DNA of 64,000 nucleotides, taken from the NCBI RefSeq assembly GCF_041435115.1, contig NZ_CP108046.1, positions 9,858,001 to 9,922,000 on the forward strand, in the 5' to 3' direction. The stretch comes from Streptomyces sp. NBC_00289. Lineage in GTDB: Bacteria > Actinomycetota > Actinomycetes > Streptomycetales > Streptomycetaceae. Numbering within the stretch: position 1 is the first letter of the stretch; every line of letters begins with the position of its first letter. The position numbers and the translations under genes are program-made. Below, in pieces: positions 9,028-17,360 of this stretch. The notes under the pieces were generated by a model. The model was given only the letters and a program-made list of their open reading frames with translations, ran no database searches and had not been told where the DNA came from.

Positions 9028-9945
9028 ATGAGGGCCATCGTGGTAACCGACCAGGCCGCGGGAACGGCCGGGATGACGCTGACGGAGCGGCCTGAGCCTC
9101 CCGCAGCGATCAACGACGTCATCGTTGAGATCCGTGCATCGGGCTTCGTCCCGACCGAGATGGAGTGGCCATCGACCTGGACCGATCGAGCCGGCCGTGA
9201 CAGGACGCCGTCGGTCCCCGGCCACGAGCTGGCCGGAGTGGTCACCGCCCTCGGCTACGGCACGACGGGGCTGTCGGTCGGGCAGCGGGTGTTCGGCCTC
9301 GCTGACTGGCACCGCGACGGCACCCTCGCGGATTACGTGGCGATCGAAGCACGCAACCTCGCACCGCTGCCCGGCGACGTCGATTTCACGACAGCCGCGT
9401 CCCTGCCCATCTCAGGTCTGACCGCATGGCAGGGGCTGTTCCAGCACGGCCGCCTCCAGGCCGGCCAGACCGTCCTCGCCCATGGCGCAGCCGGTGCAGT
9501 CGGGACGATGGTGACCCAGCTCGCCCGTGAGGCCGGCGCCTACGTCATCGGCACCGGCCGCGCCCGAGACCGTGAGAAGGCACTCGACTTCGGCGCGCAT
9601 GCGTTCGTCGACCTCGAAAACGACGCTCTGAAAGACATCGGCGGTGTCGACTTGGTCTTCGATGTCATCGGTGGCGACGTTCAGAAGCGGTCCGCTGCCC
9701 TCATCAAGGCCGGAGGAACGCTCGTGTCCGTCGTCGGCCCGGTCGAGGCTCGGCCCACTGACGGCCTGGCGGTGGACTTCGTCGTCGAGGCCAATCGCGC
9801 CGAACTGGGCGAGATCGTGCAGCGGGTGCGGGACGGAAGGCTACGGACAAACATCGGTGATGTCACGAGCCTCGACGACGCCGTCGGCGCCCTCAACCCG
9901 ACCACGCGACGTAACGGGAAGACAGTCATCCGCGTACGCCCATAG
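9028..9945 (+). CDS. NAD(P)-dependent quinone oxidoreductase-like MDR enzyme
   Basis: A 305-residue medium-chain dehydrogenase/reductase of the zinc-free quinone oxidoreductase branch. The GroES-like N-terminal domain has PSVPGHELAGVVTALG. The Rossmann domain begins around AHGAAGAVGTMVTQLAREAG, the AxxGxxG nucleotide-binding turn. The structural zinc cysteine cluster is absent. ATG 9028 was chosen because GGAAGGGGG lies 8 bases upstream; an upstream ATG at 9007 would sit before that site. It probably reduces a quinone or an activated double bond and is controlled by the divergent TetR protein. Confidence 0.9.
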   Translation: MRAIVVTDQAAGTAGMTLTERPEPPAAINDVIVEIRASGFVPTEMEWPSTWTDRAGRDRTPSVPGHELAGVVTALGYGTTGLSVGQRVFGLADWHRDGTLADYVAIEARNLAPLPGDVDFTTAASLPISGLTAWQGLFQHGRLQAGQTVLAHGAAGAVGTMVTQLAREAGAYVIGTGRARDREKALDFGAHAFVDLENDALKDIGGVDLVFDVIGGDVQKRSAALIKAGGTLVSVVGPVEARPTDGLAVDFVVEANRAELGEIVQRVRDGRLRTNIGDVTSLDDAVGALNPTTRRNGKTVIRVRP

Positions 9946-10065
9946 CAAGTCGATGGCCACCGGGGGCTGGAGGATCACCCTCACGGTGCACCAGATGGAG
10001 CGGCTCGACCGCGACGCCGTCCCATGGGGGCCGTGAGCCGCCGGTCGGCCGACGCACGGGGCCGA

Positions 10066-10935
10066 TCAGTTGCGTATGCCGGCCGGTGGGCCGACGACGG
10101 TGGTGAGCTGGAGTTTGGTCTCGTCCTCGCTGCCCGGCGCGGCGGTCATGATGACGATCTTGAGCTCGGTGTCGCCGTCGGTCAGGACATCGCAGTCCAC
10201 CGTGACCGGGCCCACCGACGGGTGGTCGACCGTCTTGCGGACCTCGCGGTTCGCGGTCACCTCTCCCTTCGCCCACAACTCGGCGAACCTCTCGTTGCCT
10301 GCGTTCAGGTCGCGGACCAGCGCGGCCAGGCGACTGTCCCGGGGGAAGCGGCCGGTGACGCGGCGCAGGTCGGAGACGAGGGCGGCGTCGGTGGTGTCGG
10401 GGTCCGTATCGGTGACCGGCCACAGCACGAGGGGGGTGTGATCGGCGCCCACCGGGAACCTGTCGCGGGCGAAGTTGCGCATCCGCGGCGGCAAGGCCAA
10501 GGGGTCACCCAGCAGGGCGGCCCACCCGCGGTTCCACCACACCAGTTGCCAGTCCGCCGCGAACACGGCAACCGGTACGTCTCCGAGGCGGACGAGCGCT
10601 CGTTGCATACCGGACGGGAGATGGTCGCAGATCGTGCCGTCCGCCGGCGGCACGATCCGGGCCAGCCGGTAGAGGTGGTCCCGCTCGGCGGTGGACAGCT
10701 GGAGGGCGCGTGCCAGGGACGCCACCACCGACGCCGAGGGTGTCGTGGCTCGCCCCTGCTCCAGGCGCACGACGTAGTCGACCGACACTCCGGCCAGGTC
10801 GGCCAGTTCCTCGCGCCGCAGCCCGACAGCCCGGCGCTTGCGGACGACCGGCAGCCCGGCGGCCAACGGGGGAAGCCGGTTGCGCCATGTGCGGATCGCC
10901 GCGCCCAGTCCGGCCCCTGGGGGTGTCGTCGTCAT
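10066..10935 (-). CDS. XRE-family regulator with MmyB-like ligand domain
   Basis: A 289-residue regulator. The N-terminal HTH_31/XRE domain includes RKRRAVGLRREELADLAGVS and DYVVRLEQGRATTPSASVVA. The C-terminal MmyB-like PAS-type domain contains the hallmark VFAADWQLVWWNRGWAALLG. This common actinomycete architecture usually controls an adjacent short-chain dehydrogenase or flavin reductase. ATG 10935 is placed 9 bases after AGGAGG; a further ATG at 10944 would overlap that site directly. It diverges from an SDR gene 115 bases away. Confidence 0.92.
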   Translation of the reverse strand: MTTTPPGAGLGAAIRTWRNRLPPLAAGLPVVRKRRAVGLRREELADLAGVSVDYVVRLEQGRATTPSASVVASLARALQLSTAERDHLYRLARIVPPADGTICDHLPSGMQRALVRLGDVPVAVFAADWQLVWWNRGWAALLGDPLALPPRMRNFARDRFPVGADHTPLVLWPVTDTDPDTTDAALVSDLRRVTGRFPRDSRLAALVRDLNAGNERFAELWAKGEVTANREVRKTVDHPSVGPVTVDCDVLTDGDTELKIVIMTAAPGSEDETKLQLTTVVGPPAGIRN

Positions 10936-11049
10936 GCTCTTCATCCTCCTGCATCCCCGATCACATGCGGGGGCGCTAGGGTGGTACTGGTCTTCCCACC
11001 GTCGAAGCGTCCCTGGTCCGGCTCCCTCGTCCAGGCAACCATCGAAGGC

Positions 11050-11748
11050 ATGACGATCACTTTCATCACCGGAGCCAACAAGGGCATCGGCCGCGAGGCC
11101 GCCCGCCGCCTCATCGCGTGCGGTCACACCGTTCTCCTGGGAGCCCGCGACCGTGAGCGGGGTGAGGAGGCAGCCGCCGCGCTGGGCGCACGCTTCGTCC
11201 CCGTCGACGTGACCGACGACGCGTCCGTGGCCGCCGCCGCCGCGGACATCGCCGAGCACGAGGGCAGGATCGACGTCCTGATCAACAACGCGGGGGTACA
11301 GGGACCCATCGGTGATCCCAGCGACCTCACCGCCGCGGACGCCCGCGCCGTCCTCGACGTCAACGTCATCGGCGTCGTCCGCACCACCACCGCGTTCCTG
11401 CCGCTGCTGCGCCGCTCGGACGACCCCGTGATCATCAACGTCAGCAGCGGCATGGGCTCCCTCGCCTTCACCCACGACCCCGGCCGGTCCGAGTCGTACG
11501 TCGTCGCGCCGCTGTACGCCTCCTCGAAGGCGGCACTGACGATGTTGACGACGCAGTACGCCAAGGGGCTCAAGGGCATTCGCGTCAACGCCGCCGACCC
11601 CGGCTACACCGCGACCGACATCAACGGTCACAGCGGCTCCCAGACCCTCACCGAGGGCACGGACGCGATCGTCGCCCTCGCCACCGAGGAGCCCGGCGCC
11701 GGCACCGGACGCTTCATCGACCGCCATGGCGAGATCGCCTGGTCCTGA
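11050..11748 (+). CDS. short-chain dehydrogenase/reductase (SDR)
   Basis: A 232-residue classical SDR. It has the Rossmann turn TGANKGIG, the NNAG structural motif, the active-site Ser in INVSSGMGS, and YASSK, which fits the catalytic YxxxK. The N-terminus is compact with no signal peptide, so it acts in the cytoplasm with NAD(P)H on an unknown carbonyl or alcohol. The divergent MmyB-type regulator is its likely controller, and the next gene overlaps its stop codon. All catalytic residues are present. Confidence 0.92.
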   Translation: MTITFITGANKGIGREAARRLIACGHTVLLGARDRERGEEAAAALGARFVPVDVTDDASVAAAAADIAEHEGRIDVLINNAGVQGPIGDPSDLTAADARAVLDVNVIGVVRTTTAFLPLLRRSDDPVIINVSSGMGSLAFTHDPGRSESYVVAPLYASSKAALTMLTTQYAKGLKGIRVNAADPGYTATDINGHSGSQTLTEGTDAIVALATEEPGAGTGRFIDRHGEIAWS

Positions 11749-12523
11749 CACCGGCGGTCCGGAGACTGCCACCTCCGACCAGCATGAGAACCTGGGGCGA
11801 CCGTCACGCCAGCCCTTTGACCCGCGTCTTCAAGTTGGCGGAGGCTCAGCGCGACACCGCCCAACGAAGCCAGTCACCCCACGGAATCAGCTGGGGAAGG
11901 TCAACGCGGAGAACGCAGCCCGCTCCCTCGCCGAATTCGTCTCCGACCTCCAGCATCAGGGAGTCGAAAACCCGCTCCAGGCCCACCGCCTCCAAAGTCT
12001 CCTCCACCGCAGCGCAGGAGAGTTGAAGACGGCGCTCATCCTTCTGAGGGTCTGTGTGGAGGAGCTCCAGGAGCAGGGTCTTCTGACGACCGACTACCGC
12101 GGTGAGCCACTCGAGGACGGGCTCCAGCGTTACACCGAGGCCTCCGCCACCGCGGAGCAGCTCGCGGAAGCACTGCACGAGACCGACTTCCCCCTCGACC
12201 ACCCGGCCCACGGCGAAGCGCCGGGCGAGAGGGGGCCGGCGAGTGCGTACTACTACCTGGCCCTACTCGCGGCCGGCCTTCAGCAGCAGGGGATCGCCTA
12301 CCCGCTGGAGGCCTACCGCATCTACAGGTTCCTCACCCGCTGCGCGGGCGAGACGCGCACGGCTCCGACCCTGCTCAAGGACGCGGGAGTGGGGCTCCAG
12401 AGCGATGTTGACGTCCGGCGTTTGACCCAGTCGTCGTTCACAGCCGGGCAGCTCGCGGCAGTCCTGGGCACGGCCTACTCCGCTGTCGGGCACCTCGCGT
12501 ACAAGGAGGCGCCCGACGCCTGA
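11726..12523 (+). CDS. unrecognised protein made of two tandem homologous domains
   Basis: A 265-residue helical protein that I cannot assign to a family. After a Pro/Arg-rich start of about 55 residues it holds two related segments of about 95 residues. The first has FVSDLQHQGVENPLQAHRLQ, LHRSAGELKTALILLR and, later, TAEQLAEALHETDFPLDHPA. The second has LLAAGLQQQGIAYPLEAYRI, LTRCAGETRTAPTLLK and FTAGQLAAVLGTAYSAVGHL. Conserved positions include QGxxxPLxAxR, R(S/C)AGExxTAxxLL and xTAxQLAxxL. There is no signal peptide or membrane segment. The chosen ATG overlaps the SDR stop by 23 bases; the true start may lie near LGKVNAENAARSLAEF. Confidence 0.6.
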   Translation: MARSPGPDTGGPETATSDQHENLGRPSRQPFDPRLQVGGGSARHRPTKPVTPRNQLGKVNAENAARSLAEFVSDLQHQGVENPLQAHRLQSLLHRSAGELKTALILLRVCVEELQEQGLLTTDYRGEPLEDGLQRYTEASATAEQLAEALHETDFPLDHPAHGEAPGERGPASAYYYLALLAAGLQQQGIAYPLEAYRIYRFLTRCAGETRTAPTLLKDAGVGLQSDVDVRRLTQSSFTAGQLAAVLGTAYSAVGHLAYKEAPDA

Positions 12524-12779
12524 GAGCCGTAACCGCGTGACTGGTCCGCACGTGGTGATCGCTCGCCTACGGGTGCCGTGGTCTGAAGGCCGGGGCCGGT
12601 GGCTCCCGGCCCCTGTGATGTCTGCTCGGCCATATGGAGCATGGCGGCCGACGCTCCCACCGGTCAACTCACCTCGCGTCGCGCTAGCGAGTGGAATGGC
12701 CTCTGTGGATGTATGACTTTAGCCTAATAAACGCTTGGACTCTGGTATTCTGTGGGGGAGTTGAGTCCCTGGAGGGTGA

Positions 12780-15392
12780 GTGAGTCAGCCACCGCAGGCA
12801 GAGCACATGAAGTCCGCCACTATGGCCCGCAACGACCTGTACGGCCTGGCCAAGAGTGCCGAGGACGACGGGGTCACAACGCTGATCAACAAGCGAGACG
12901 CCCGCGTTCTGCTGGCCCCTTTGGACCGGTTCCCGGCAGCCCGGAAGCCTGGCGCCTTCCCCACCTGGACACTGAGCGCGGCGCAGAAGGACTTCGGCAC
13001 CCTGATCAGCCGGGCAGCCGGCGGCGAGCCCCAGGTGCTGCGCCGAAACAGTACGCCCGTCGCCGTACTGCTCCCCGCCGACCCCAACGCGATCGCCCTC
13101 CCATCCGACACGGCCGCGCCCATCGGCGCGGCGACCGCAGGAGGTGCGGTGACCCCGCAGTCCGCTCCCAGTCGTGAGCGCGGCCGCCGCCTCGCCACCC
13201 TGGGCGATGCCATCGGCGACGTTCTCTCCGCCAACTCCGCGCCCGGCCTGTCGTTCGGTCTCGCGGGTCTGGACGAGGCGACCGGTGGCCTGCAGCCGGG
13301 CCGGATGGTCCTGGTCGCGGCCGAACCTCAGGTGGGGGGCAGCCTGATCGGCCTCACCGCCGCCCGCACCGCCCTCGCCCGAGGCGCCCGCGTCCTGTAC
13401 GCCGCGTCGGGCCCCAGCAGTGCGGACGTCACCCGCCGGATCATCGCCGCCGAGGCCGGCGGCGACTACGGGCGGCTCAAGACCGGCGTCCTGACCGAGC
13501 ACGAGCAGCAGGTCGTGGAACGCCTGCGGCACGCACCGCTGCTCATCGACGACGGCAGCGACCTGAGTGCTGAGGCCATCGCCGCCACCGCGCCGCTGGC
13601 CGACGACCTGGCGCTCGTGGTCGTGGACCGGCTGCAGCGGGCCCGCAACCCGCGCCTGCTGCTGTCCGGCGAACACCTCCCGGCCGCCAGCCAGATCCTG
13701 CGCGAGTTGGCCCGCACCCAGAACGTGCCGGTCCTCGCGGTCTTGGACACCGACGACCCGGCCATCGTCAACCTCCTGGACGCCGACGTCATCCTCACCC
13801 TCACCACCACGCCCGGCCAGCAGCTGACGACCGTGACCGTCGCCGAACGCGACCTGGGCATAATCGGCAACACGCGTCTGCGCCCCGACCTCGCCCACGC
13901 CCGCTTCCTCGACCCCACCACCCCCAGCCCCGGGACCAGCGCCAGCGCCGGACCCGGCGTCCCCGAGCCGGCAGCCGGCCCGCGCGCAGCCGCCGACACT
14001 CTCCCGACCACCGGGGGCACCGCGGAAACGGTGGGCACCGCGGGCACCGTGGGTACGGCGGCCGACCGCGAACTGGCCGAGGCCGTCTTGCCGTTCACCT
14101 CCGGCGCTGTGAAGGGACTGCCCGCGGAGGCGACCCGCCTCTTCGCGGCCCTGCGCACCGCACTCGCCGGCGCGCATGTGAAGGACCTCGACGACCTCCA
14201 CGCCCCACTCAAGGAGATGGCCGCGGCCGGGCTGCAGACTCCCGACAGCGACGAGGGCCGTCGTCTCGCCGCCGCGCTGCACGCCTTCAACGCCCCCGCC
14301 CCCGCCAGCGCTTCCGAACCGACTCCCGCGGCTACTCCCTCGCAGGCGGGCGGGGTCGACACACGGGTCGCCGAGGACGCCGACGAGGTGCGCCGGGATG
14401 ACGATGACGGTCTGGTCCCGGGTGATGAGCAGGACGAGCCGAAGGGCGCGGTCTTCCCGGCCCTGCGGATCCTCAAGGAGTCGGTGGCGCGGTCGAAGAT
14501 GCACCCGATCCCGGTCATCCGCACCGAGGACCGGCAGACCGGGCCGTGGCCGCTGGTCAGTGAGGACATGGACGGTGAGCCCGGCTGGGTCCACCCCGAC
14601 GTCACCAGCACCCGCGTCGCCCACGAGCGCACCGGCAAGCGGGTGCGGCGCGACCAGCTAAACGTGCCCGCCTCGTTCGGGGACGGTCTGATGTGCCTGA
14701 TCGACCGCAACGGCTCCTTCCCCTCCGCCTGTTCCGCAGTCCCGCTCGCCCCGAACAAGCTCCTGCACACCGGGCCCCTCGACGTCTTCGACAAGAGCCA
14801 GGCTGGCATCTACCAGATCAGCGTCCCCGAGTGGAACTACCCGGGCATGCCGCACCCGCTCGGGCGGCTCGCCGAGCGGCCCGACGGGCAGAGACGGGTG
14901 TGGGTGACCACCCCGCACGTCAAGGTGCTCGAACGCCTGCACCGAGACGGCCACCTCACCGAACCGGTGGTCATCCATGACTCGTGGACGGGCAAGGCCA
15001 ACGAGTCGCTGTTCAAGCCTTTCTACCAGGCGACCAAGGAGGCCCGCACCGAGCTGATCCAGGCCGGCGGCGAGCCGTACAAGGCCTACAAGACCCGTCT
15101 GTCGATCGCGCTGCGTCTGCTGTGGCCCAAGCGTCCGGAATCGCGCTCCCCGTTCTGGCGGCCGGACTGGCGCATGAGCATGGTCGCCGAAGCCTCCGTC
15201 CGCCACTGGACCGTCGCCTTCAAAGCCGTCCAGACAGGCCACACCCTCATCGCCCTGCGCAACGTCGACGCCGCGATCTTCTGGACCCCGGACGAGACGG
15301 TGCCCGACACCTACCGGATCGGAACCGGCTTCGGTGAAGTGAAGGCCAAGTTCATCCAGCCCGGCACGTTCATCCCGGAAGGTGACGACTGA
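12780..15392 (+). CDS. large fusion: Phd-like repeats, DnaB-like core with defective P-loop, polymerase-B-like C-terminus
   Basis: An 870-residue protein. Residues 10-45 and about 63-102 look like two Phd/YefM-type modules (DFGTLISRAAGGEPQVLRRN, then STPVAVLLPAD). Residues about 160-385 follow the DnaB/RadA RecA-like core (FGLAGLDEATGGLQPGRMVL, Walker B-like LALVVVDRLQ), but the P-loop reads EPQVGGS with Gly187 where lysine is expected. An Ala/Pro/Thr-rich linker follows. Residues about 560-870 contain CLIDRNGSFPSACS, resembling family B polymerase motif A (DxxSLYPS, Asp642), a basic helix near 768, and NVDAAIF near 830 where motif C (DTDS) would lie, with its second Asp missing. GTG 12780 is close behind GGAGGG; ATG starts lie 10 and 15 codons inside. 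It is coupled to the next gene by TGATG. The fold assignments are mine by eye. Confidence 0.65.
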   Translation: MSQPPQAEHMKSATMARNDLYGLAKSAEDDGVTTLINKRDARVLLAPLDRFPAARKPGAFPTWTLSAAQKDFGTLISRAAGGEPQVLRRNSTPVAVLLPADPNAIALPSDTAAPIGAATAGGAVTPQSAPSRERGRRLATLGDAIGDVLSANSAPGLSFGLAGLDEATGGLQPGRMVLVAAEPQVGGSLIGLTAARTALARGARVLYAASGPSSADVTRRIIAAEAGGDYGRLKTGVLTEHEQQVVERLRHAPLLIDDGSDLSAEAIAATAPLADDLALVVVDRLQRARNPRLLLSGEHLPAASQILRELARTQNVPVLAVLDTDDPAIVNLLDADVILTLTTTPGQQLTTVTVAERDLGIIGNTRLRPDLAHARFLDPTTPSPGTSASAGPGVPEPAAGPRAAADTLPTTGGTAETVGTAGTVGTAADRELAEAVLPFTSGAVKGLPAEATRLFAALRTALAGAHVKDLDDLHAPLKEMAAAGLQTPDSDEGRRLAAALHAFNAPAPASASEPTPAATPSQAGGVDTRVAEDADEVRRDDDDGLVPGDEQDEPKGAVFPALRILKESVARSKMHPIPVIRTEDRQTGPWPLVSEDMDGEPGWVHPDVTSTRVAHERTGKRVRRDQLNVPASFGDGLMCLIDRNGSFPSACSAVPLAPNKLLHTGPLDVFDKSQAGIYQISVPEWNYPGMPHPLGRLAERPDGQRRVWVTTPHVKVLERLHRDGHLTEPVVIHDSWTGKANESLFKPFYQATKEARTELIQAGGEPYKAYKTRLSIALRLLWPKRPESRSPFWRPDWRMSMVAEASVRHWTVAFKAVQTGHTLIALRNVDAAIFWTPDETVPDTYRIGTGFGEVKAKFIQPGTFIPEGDD

Positions 15393-15964
15393 TGGCCGGC
15401 CCCACCGGCCGCGGAGGATCCCTCGGCGCCGCCCTCAACAACCTCCTGCGCACCCAAGTCACCCCACGCCACCGGCTGTCCACCTACAACGCCAAGCACT
15501 GGCACGCCCAGCTCAGCCAGCTCACCGCCACCCGCCGCGGCTACGAAGCCCTCGACAGCGCCGGCCTCGACGTCCGCCCCGACACCCTCATCAGATGGCT
15601 GTCGGACCCCGAGTACAACGTGCGCCGCAGCTACCGGGACCTCATCCACACCGCCTCCGAAACCGTCGCCATCGTCCCCGCCGAACCCCTCACCGACACC
15701 GTCAAGAACGGCCAGTACGAGATCAGCGGCCTGGTGAAGACCGGCGCGGACGAACGCGAACGCGGCACCCGCCGTGCTGCCCCCCTGCGGATCGACGCCA
15801 GCCGCGGCGACTGGAGCGACATCGAAGCCCTCTGGCTGGCCGGCGACCTGATCGACGACGACCTCGAGGACCGCTTCATCGACGAGATCATCGTCGCCGA
15901 CATCGGTGAAGGCACCGACGGCTGGGAATTCAGCGGAAGCTCGTACACGGTCGAGCTCCGGTGA
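15392..15964 (+). CDS. small HTH-like partner protein, possible terminal-protein analogue
   Basis: A 190-residue protein whose ATG shares one base with the previous stop (TGATG), so the two are co-translated. The basic N-terminal half includes YNAKHWHAQLSQLTATRRGY and a helix-turn-helix-like LDVRPDTLIRWLSDPEYNVR. The C-terminal half is acidic (IDDDLEDRFIDEIIVADIGE) and ends with beta-like SGSSYTVELR. Size, charge layout and position downstream of a large replication-type protein resemble Tpg-class telomere terminal proteins of Streptomyces. I see no residue-level match strong enough to prove it. A simple DNA-binding replication or partition accessory protein is the alternative. Confidence 0.5.
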   Translation: MAGPTGRGGSLGAALNNLLRTQVTPRHRLSTYNAKHWHAQLSQLTATRRGYEALDSAGLDVRPDTLIRWLSDPEYNVRRSYRDLIHTASETVAIVPAEPLTDTVKNGQYEISGLVKTGADERERGTRRAAPLRIDASRGDWSDIEALWLAGDLIDDDLEDRFIDEIIVADIGEGTDGWEFSGSSYTVELR

Positions 15965-16133
15965 GGCCTGCCCTCAGTTCCCTGATTCAGAGACGTCGCG
16001 CTACCAACTGGAGCCCTCGACGTTCTTCGGTTTCCAGACGCTGCCCGCCCGGCGGAACGGTCAAGCGGCGTAAAGGAGTGAGGCTGCACAGAGGGATTCA
16101 CTGTGGGCTTCCTGACAGACCGTGCGGGGTGAT

Positions 16134-16151
16134 ATCACTACGGTGAGTGAT
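16134..16151. promoter_or_regulatory. possible operator, inverted repeat
   Basis: ATCACT and AGTGAT form a perfect 6-bp inverted repeat around ACGGTG, about 115 bases upstream of the decayed nuclease gene, within an otherwise gene-free 300-base gap. No partner regulator is evident. Confidence 0.25.
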
Positions 16152-16265
16152 CTTGTAGGGCGGTGAGGCCGGGGGCGGGGTGCGGCGTGGGCGCTTGAGC
16201 CGGGAAGGGATGGAGCCCGGCCGGTATTCGAGGGCTTTCCGGAGCCCAAATCGCCCGAGGTCGTC

Positions 16266-16718
16266 GTGCTTGCGCCGCCGACCCAAAGCGCTCCGTTGCC
16301 CACGCCTCAGGTGTACCTGCAGTACATTTACGACGCGGACGACTGGGAGGACTTCACCGTGGAGTGGGTCCACCAGTTCGGTACGTGGTCTGGCCGCCCC
16401 TACGTCCGGGTCCAGCGGATGGGTGGCGCCGGCGACCGCGGAGCGGACGTCGCAGCCTGTCTGTCCGAGCAAGGCACCGCCGGCGAGTGGCACTGCTACC
16501 AGTGCAAGCACCACCTCAAGCCACTCGGGCAATCAGACGCACGCCTTCCCAGAGATGGTGAAGATCTTCGTCGCGAAGATCCTCGGCACCTACGAGCTGC
16601 CCACGCGCTACGTCTTTGTCGCCACGAAGATCGGCACAGGACTCGAACGGCTCCTGCTCAACCCGCCCAGCTGAAGGACGAGTCCTTCGCGGTGTGGGAC
16701 GATAAGGACTCCAAGCTC
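16266..16718 (+). pseudogene. decayed ABC-three-component (ABC-3C) type nuclease/effector N-terminus
   Basis: From GTG 16266 the frame encodes VYLQYIYDADDWEDFTVEWV, then VRVQRMGGAGDRGADVAACL and WHCYQCKHHLKPL. The G-x-GD-x-G-x-D ... QCK pattern is the Mrr/PD-(D/E)xK-like endonuclease fold found at the N-terminus of ABC-3C proteins. Near 16535 the homologous frame shifts to NQTHAFPEMVKIFVAKILG and ELPTRYVFVATKIGTGLERL, then returns near 16670 with LKDESFAVWDDKD. The remainder of the gene is missing, replaced by a transposase remnant. Family assignment rests on motif recognition. Confidence 0.55.
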
Positions 16719-16721
16719 GGG

Positions 16722-16925
16722 CCGCAGGCCGTAGAGGCGGACGATCTCGGCGAGGTCGGCCGGCGGATGCGGGCTGGTGGCGGCGTGGGGTGCGTCGGGA
16801 TGGGGCAGGTTCGTGGCCAGGTACCAGGTGGCCTTCTCCGGCAGGCCGGATAGGTCAGTGGTGGCCACGACCAGACGGCAGGGCGAGTCGGGACCGTAGC
16901 CGCCCAGTCGGGCATCGGCAAAGTT
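16722..16925 (-). pseudogene. fragment of a DDE transposase (C-terminal strand region)
   Basis: The minus strand reads GGYGPDSPCRLVVATTDLSG, then LPEKATWYLATNLPHPDAP and PPADLAEIVRLYGLRPEL. This is the pre-Glu region typical of a large actinomycete transposase group, in which ADLAEIVRIYGIRxWIEQSYKQVK is usual. The catalytic Glu segment and everything upstream are gone. Confidence 0.6.
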
Positions 16926-16994
16926 CGCCTCGCTGGTGGAGTATGGAGAAGTAAACCGATGGGGTTATGCGGGGGGATCTGCCACGATCACCGG

Positions 16995-17360
16995 ATGGGT
17001 ATATTGGATGCAGTGGCAGGCAGGATTGCTGGCGGGGCCACCGTGACGTTCCGGCCCAGCGGCTCCTCGATGGTCCCGCTGATACGCAGTCGCCAGCAGG
17101 TGGTCGTTGCTCCGGTCGACCCGTCGAAGTTGCAGGTCGGAGACGTCGTCCTCGCCCGTGTCGCCGGTACGGTCTACTTGCACTTGGTATCGTCCGTGGA
17201 CCTCGCCAGGAAGCGGGTGCAGATCAGCAATAACCGTGGCCGCGTCAACGTCTGGACCAGCCACGATCGTGTCTTTGGTATCTGTGTAGCAGTCGACGGC
17301 GTAACCCGGTCAGGAATCGAGGGCAAGATGCTCGCGGCCGACTCCAACGACTCCTCCTGA
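16995..17360 (+). CDS. small S24/S26 (signal peptidase-like) domain protein
   Basis: A 121-residue protein. TFRPSGSSMVPLI matches the serine box of S24/S26 peptidases (S-M-x-P-x-I/L), and KLQVGDVVLARVAGTVYLHL matches the beta-strand that follows. The catalytic Lys/His position is unclear, and there is no N-terminal membrane anchor, so it is not an ordinary signal peptidase I. Stand-alone proteins of this kind occur near mobile or peptide-modification loci. ATG 16995 gives a compact start; ATG 16959 is possible. Neighbours on both sides are mobile-element debris. Confidence 0.6.
   Translation: MGILDAVAGRIAGGATVTFRPSGSSMVPLIRSRQQVVVAPVDPSKLQVGDVVLARVAGTVYLHLVSSVDLARKRVQISNNRGRVNVWTSHDRVFGICVAVDGVTRSGIEGKMLAADSNDSS

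Noticed and set aside
12684..14624. 646-codon minus-strand frame (and a 447-codon one at 13466-14809)
   Set aside because: Antisense to the large fusion gene, with Gly/Arg/Val-rich unnatural composition; no motif.
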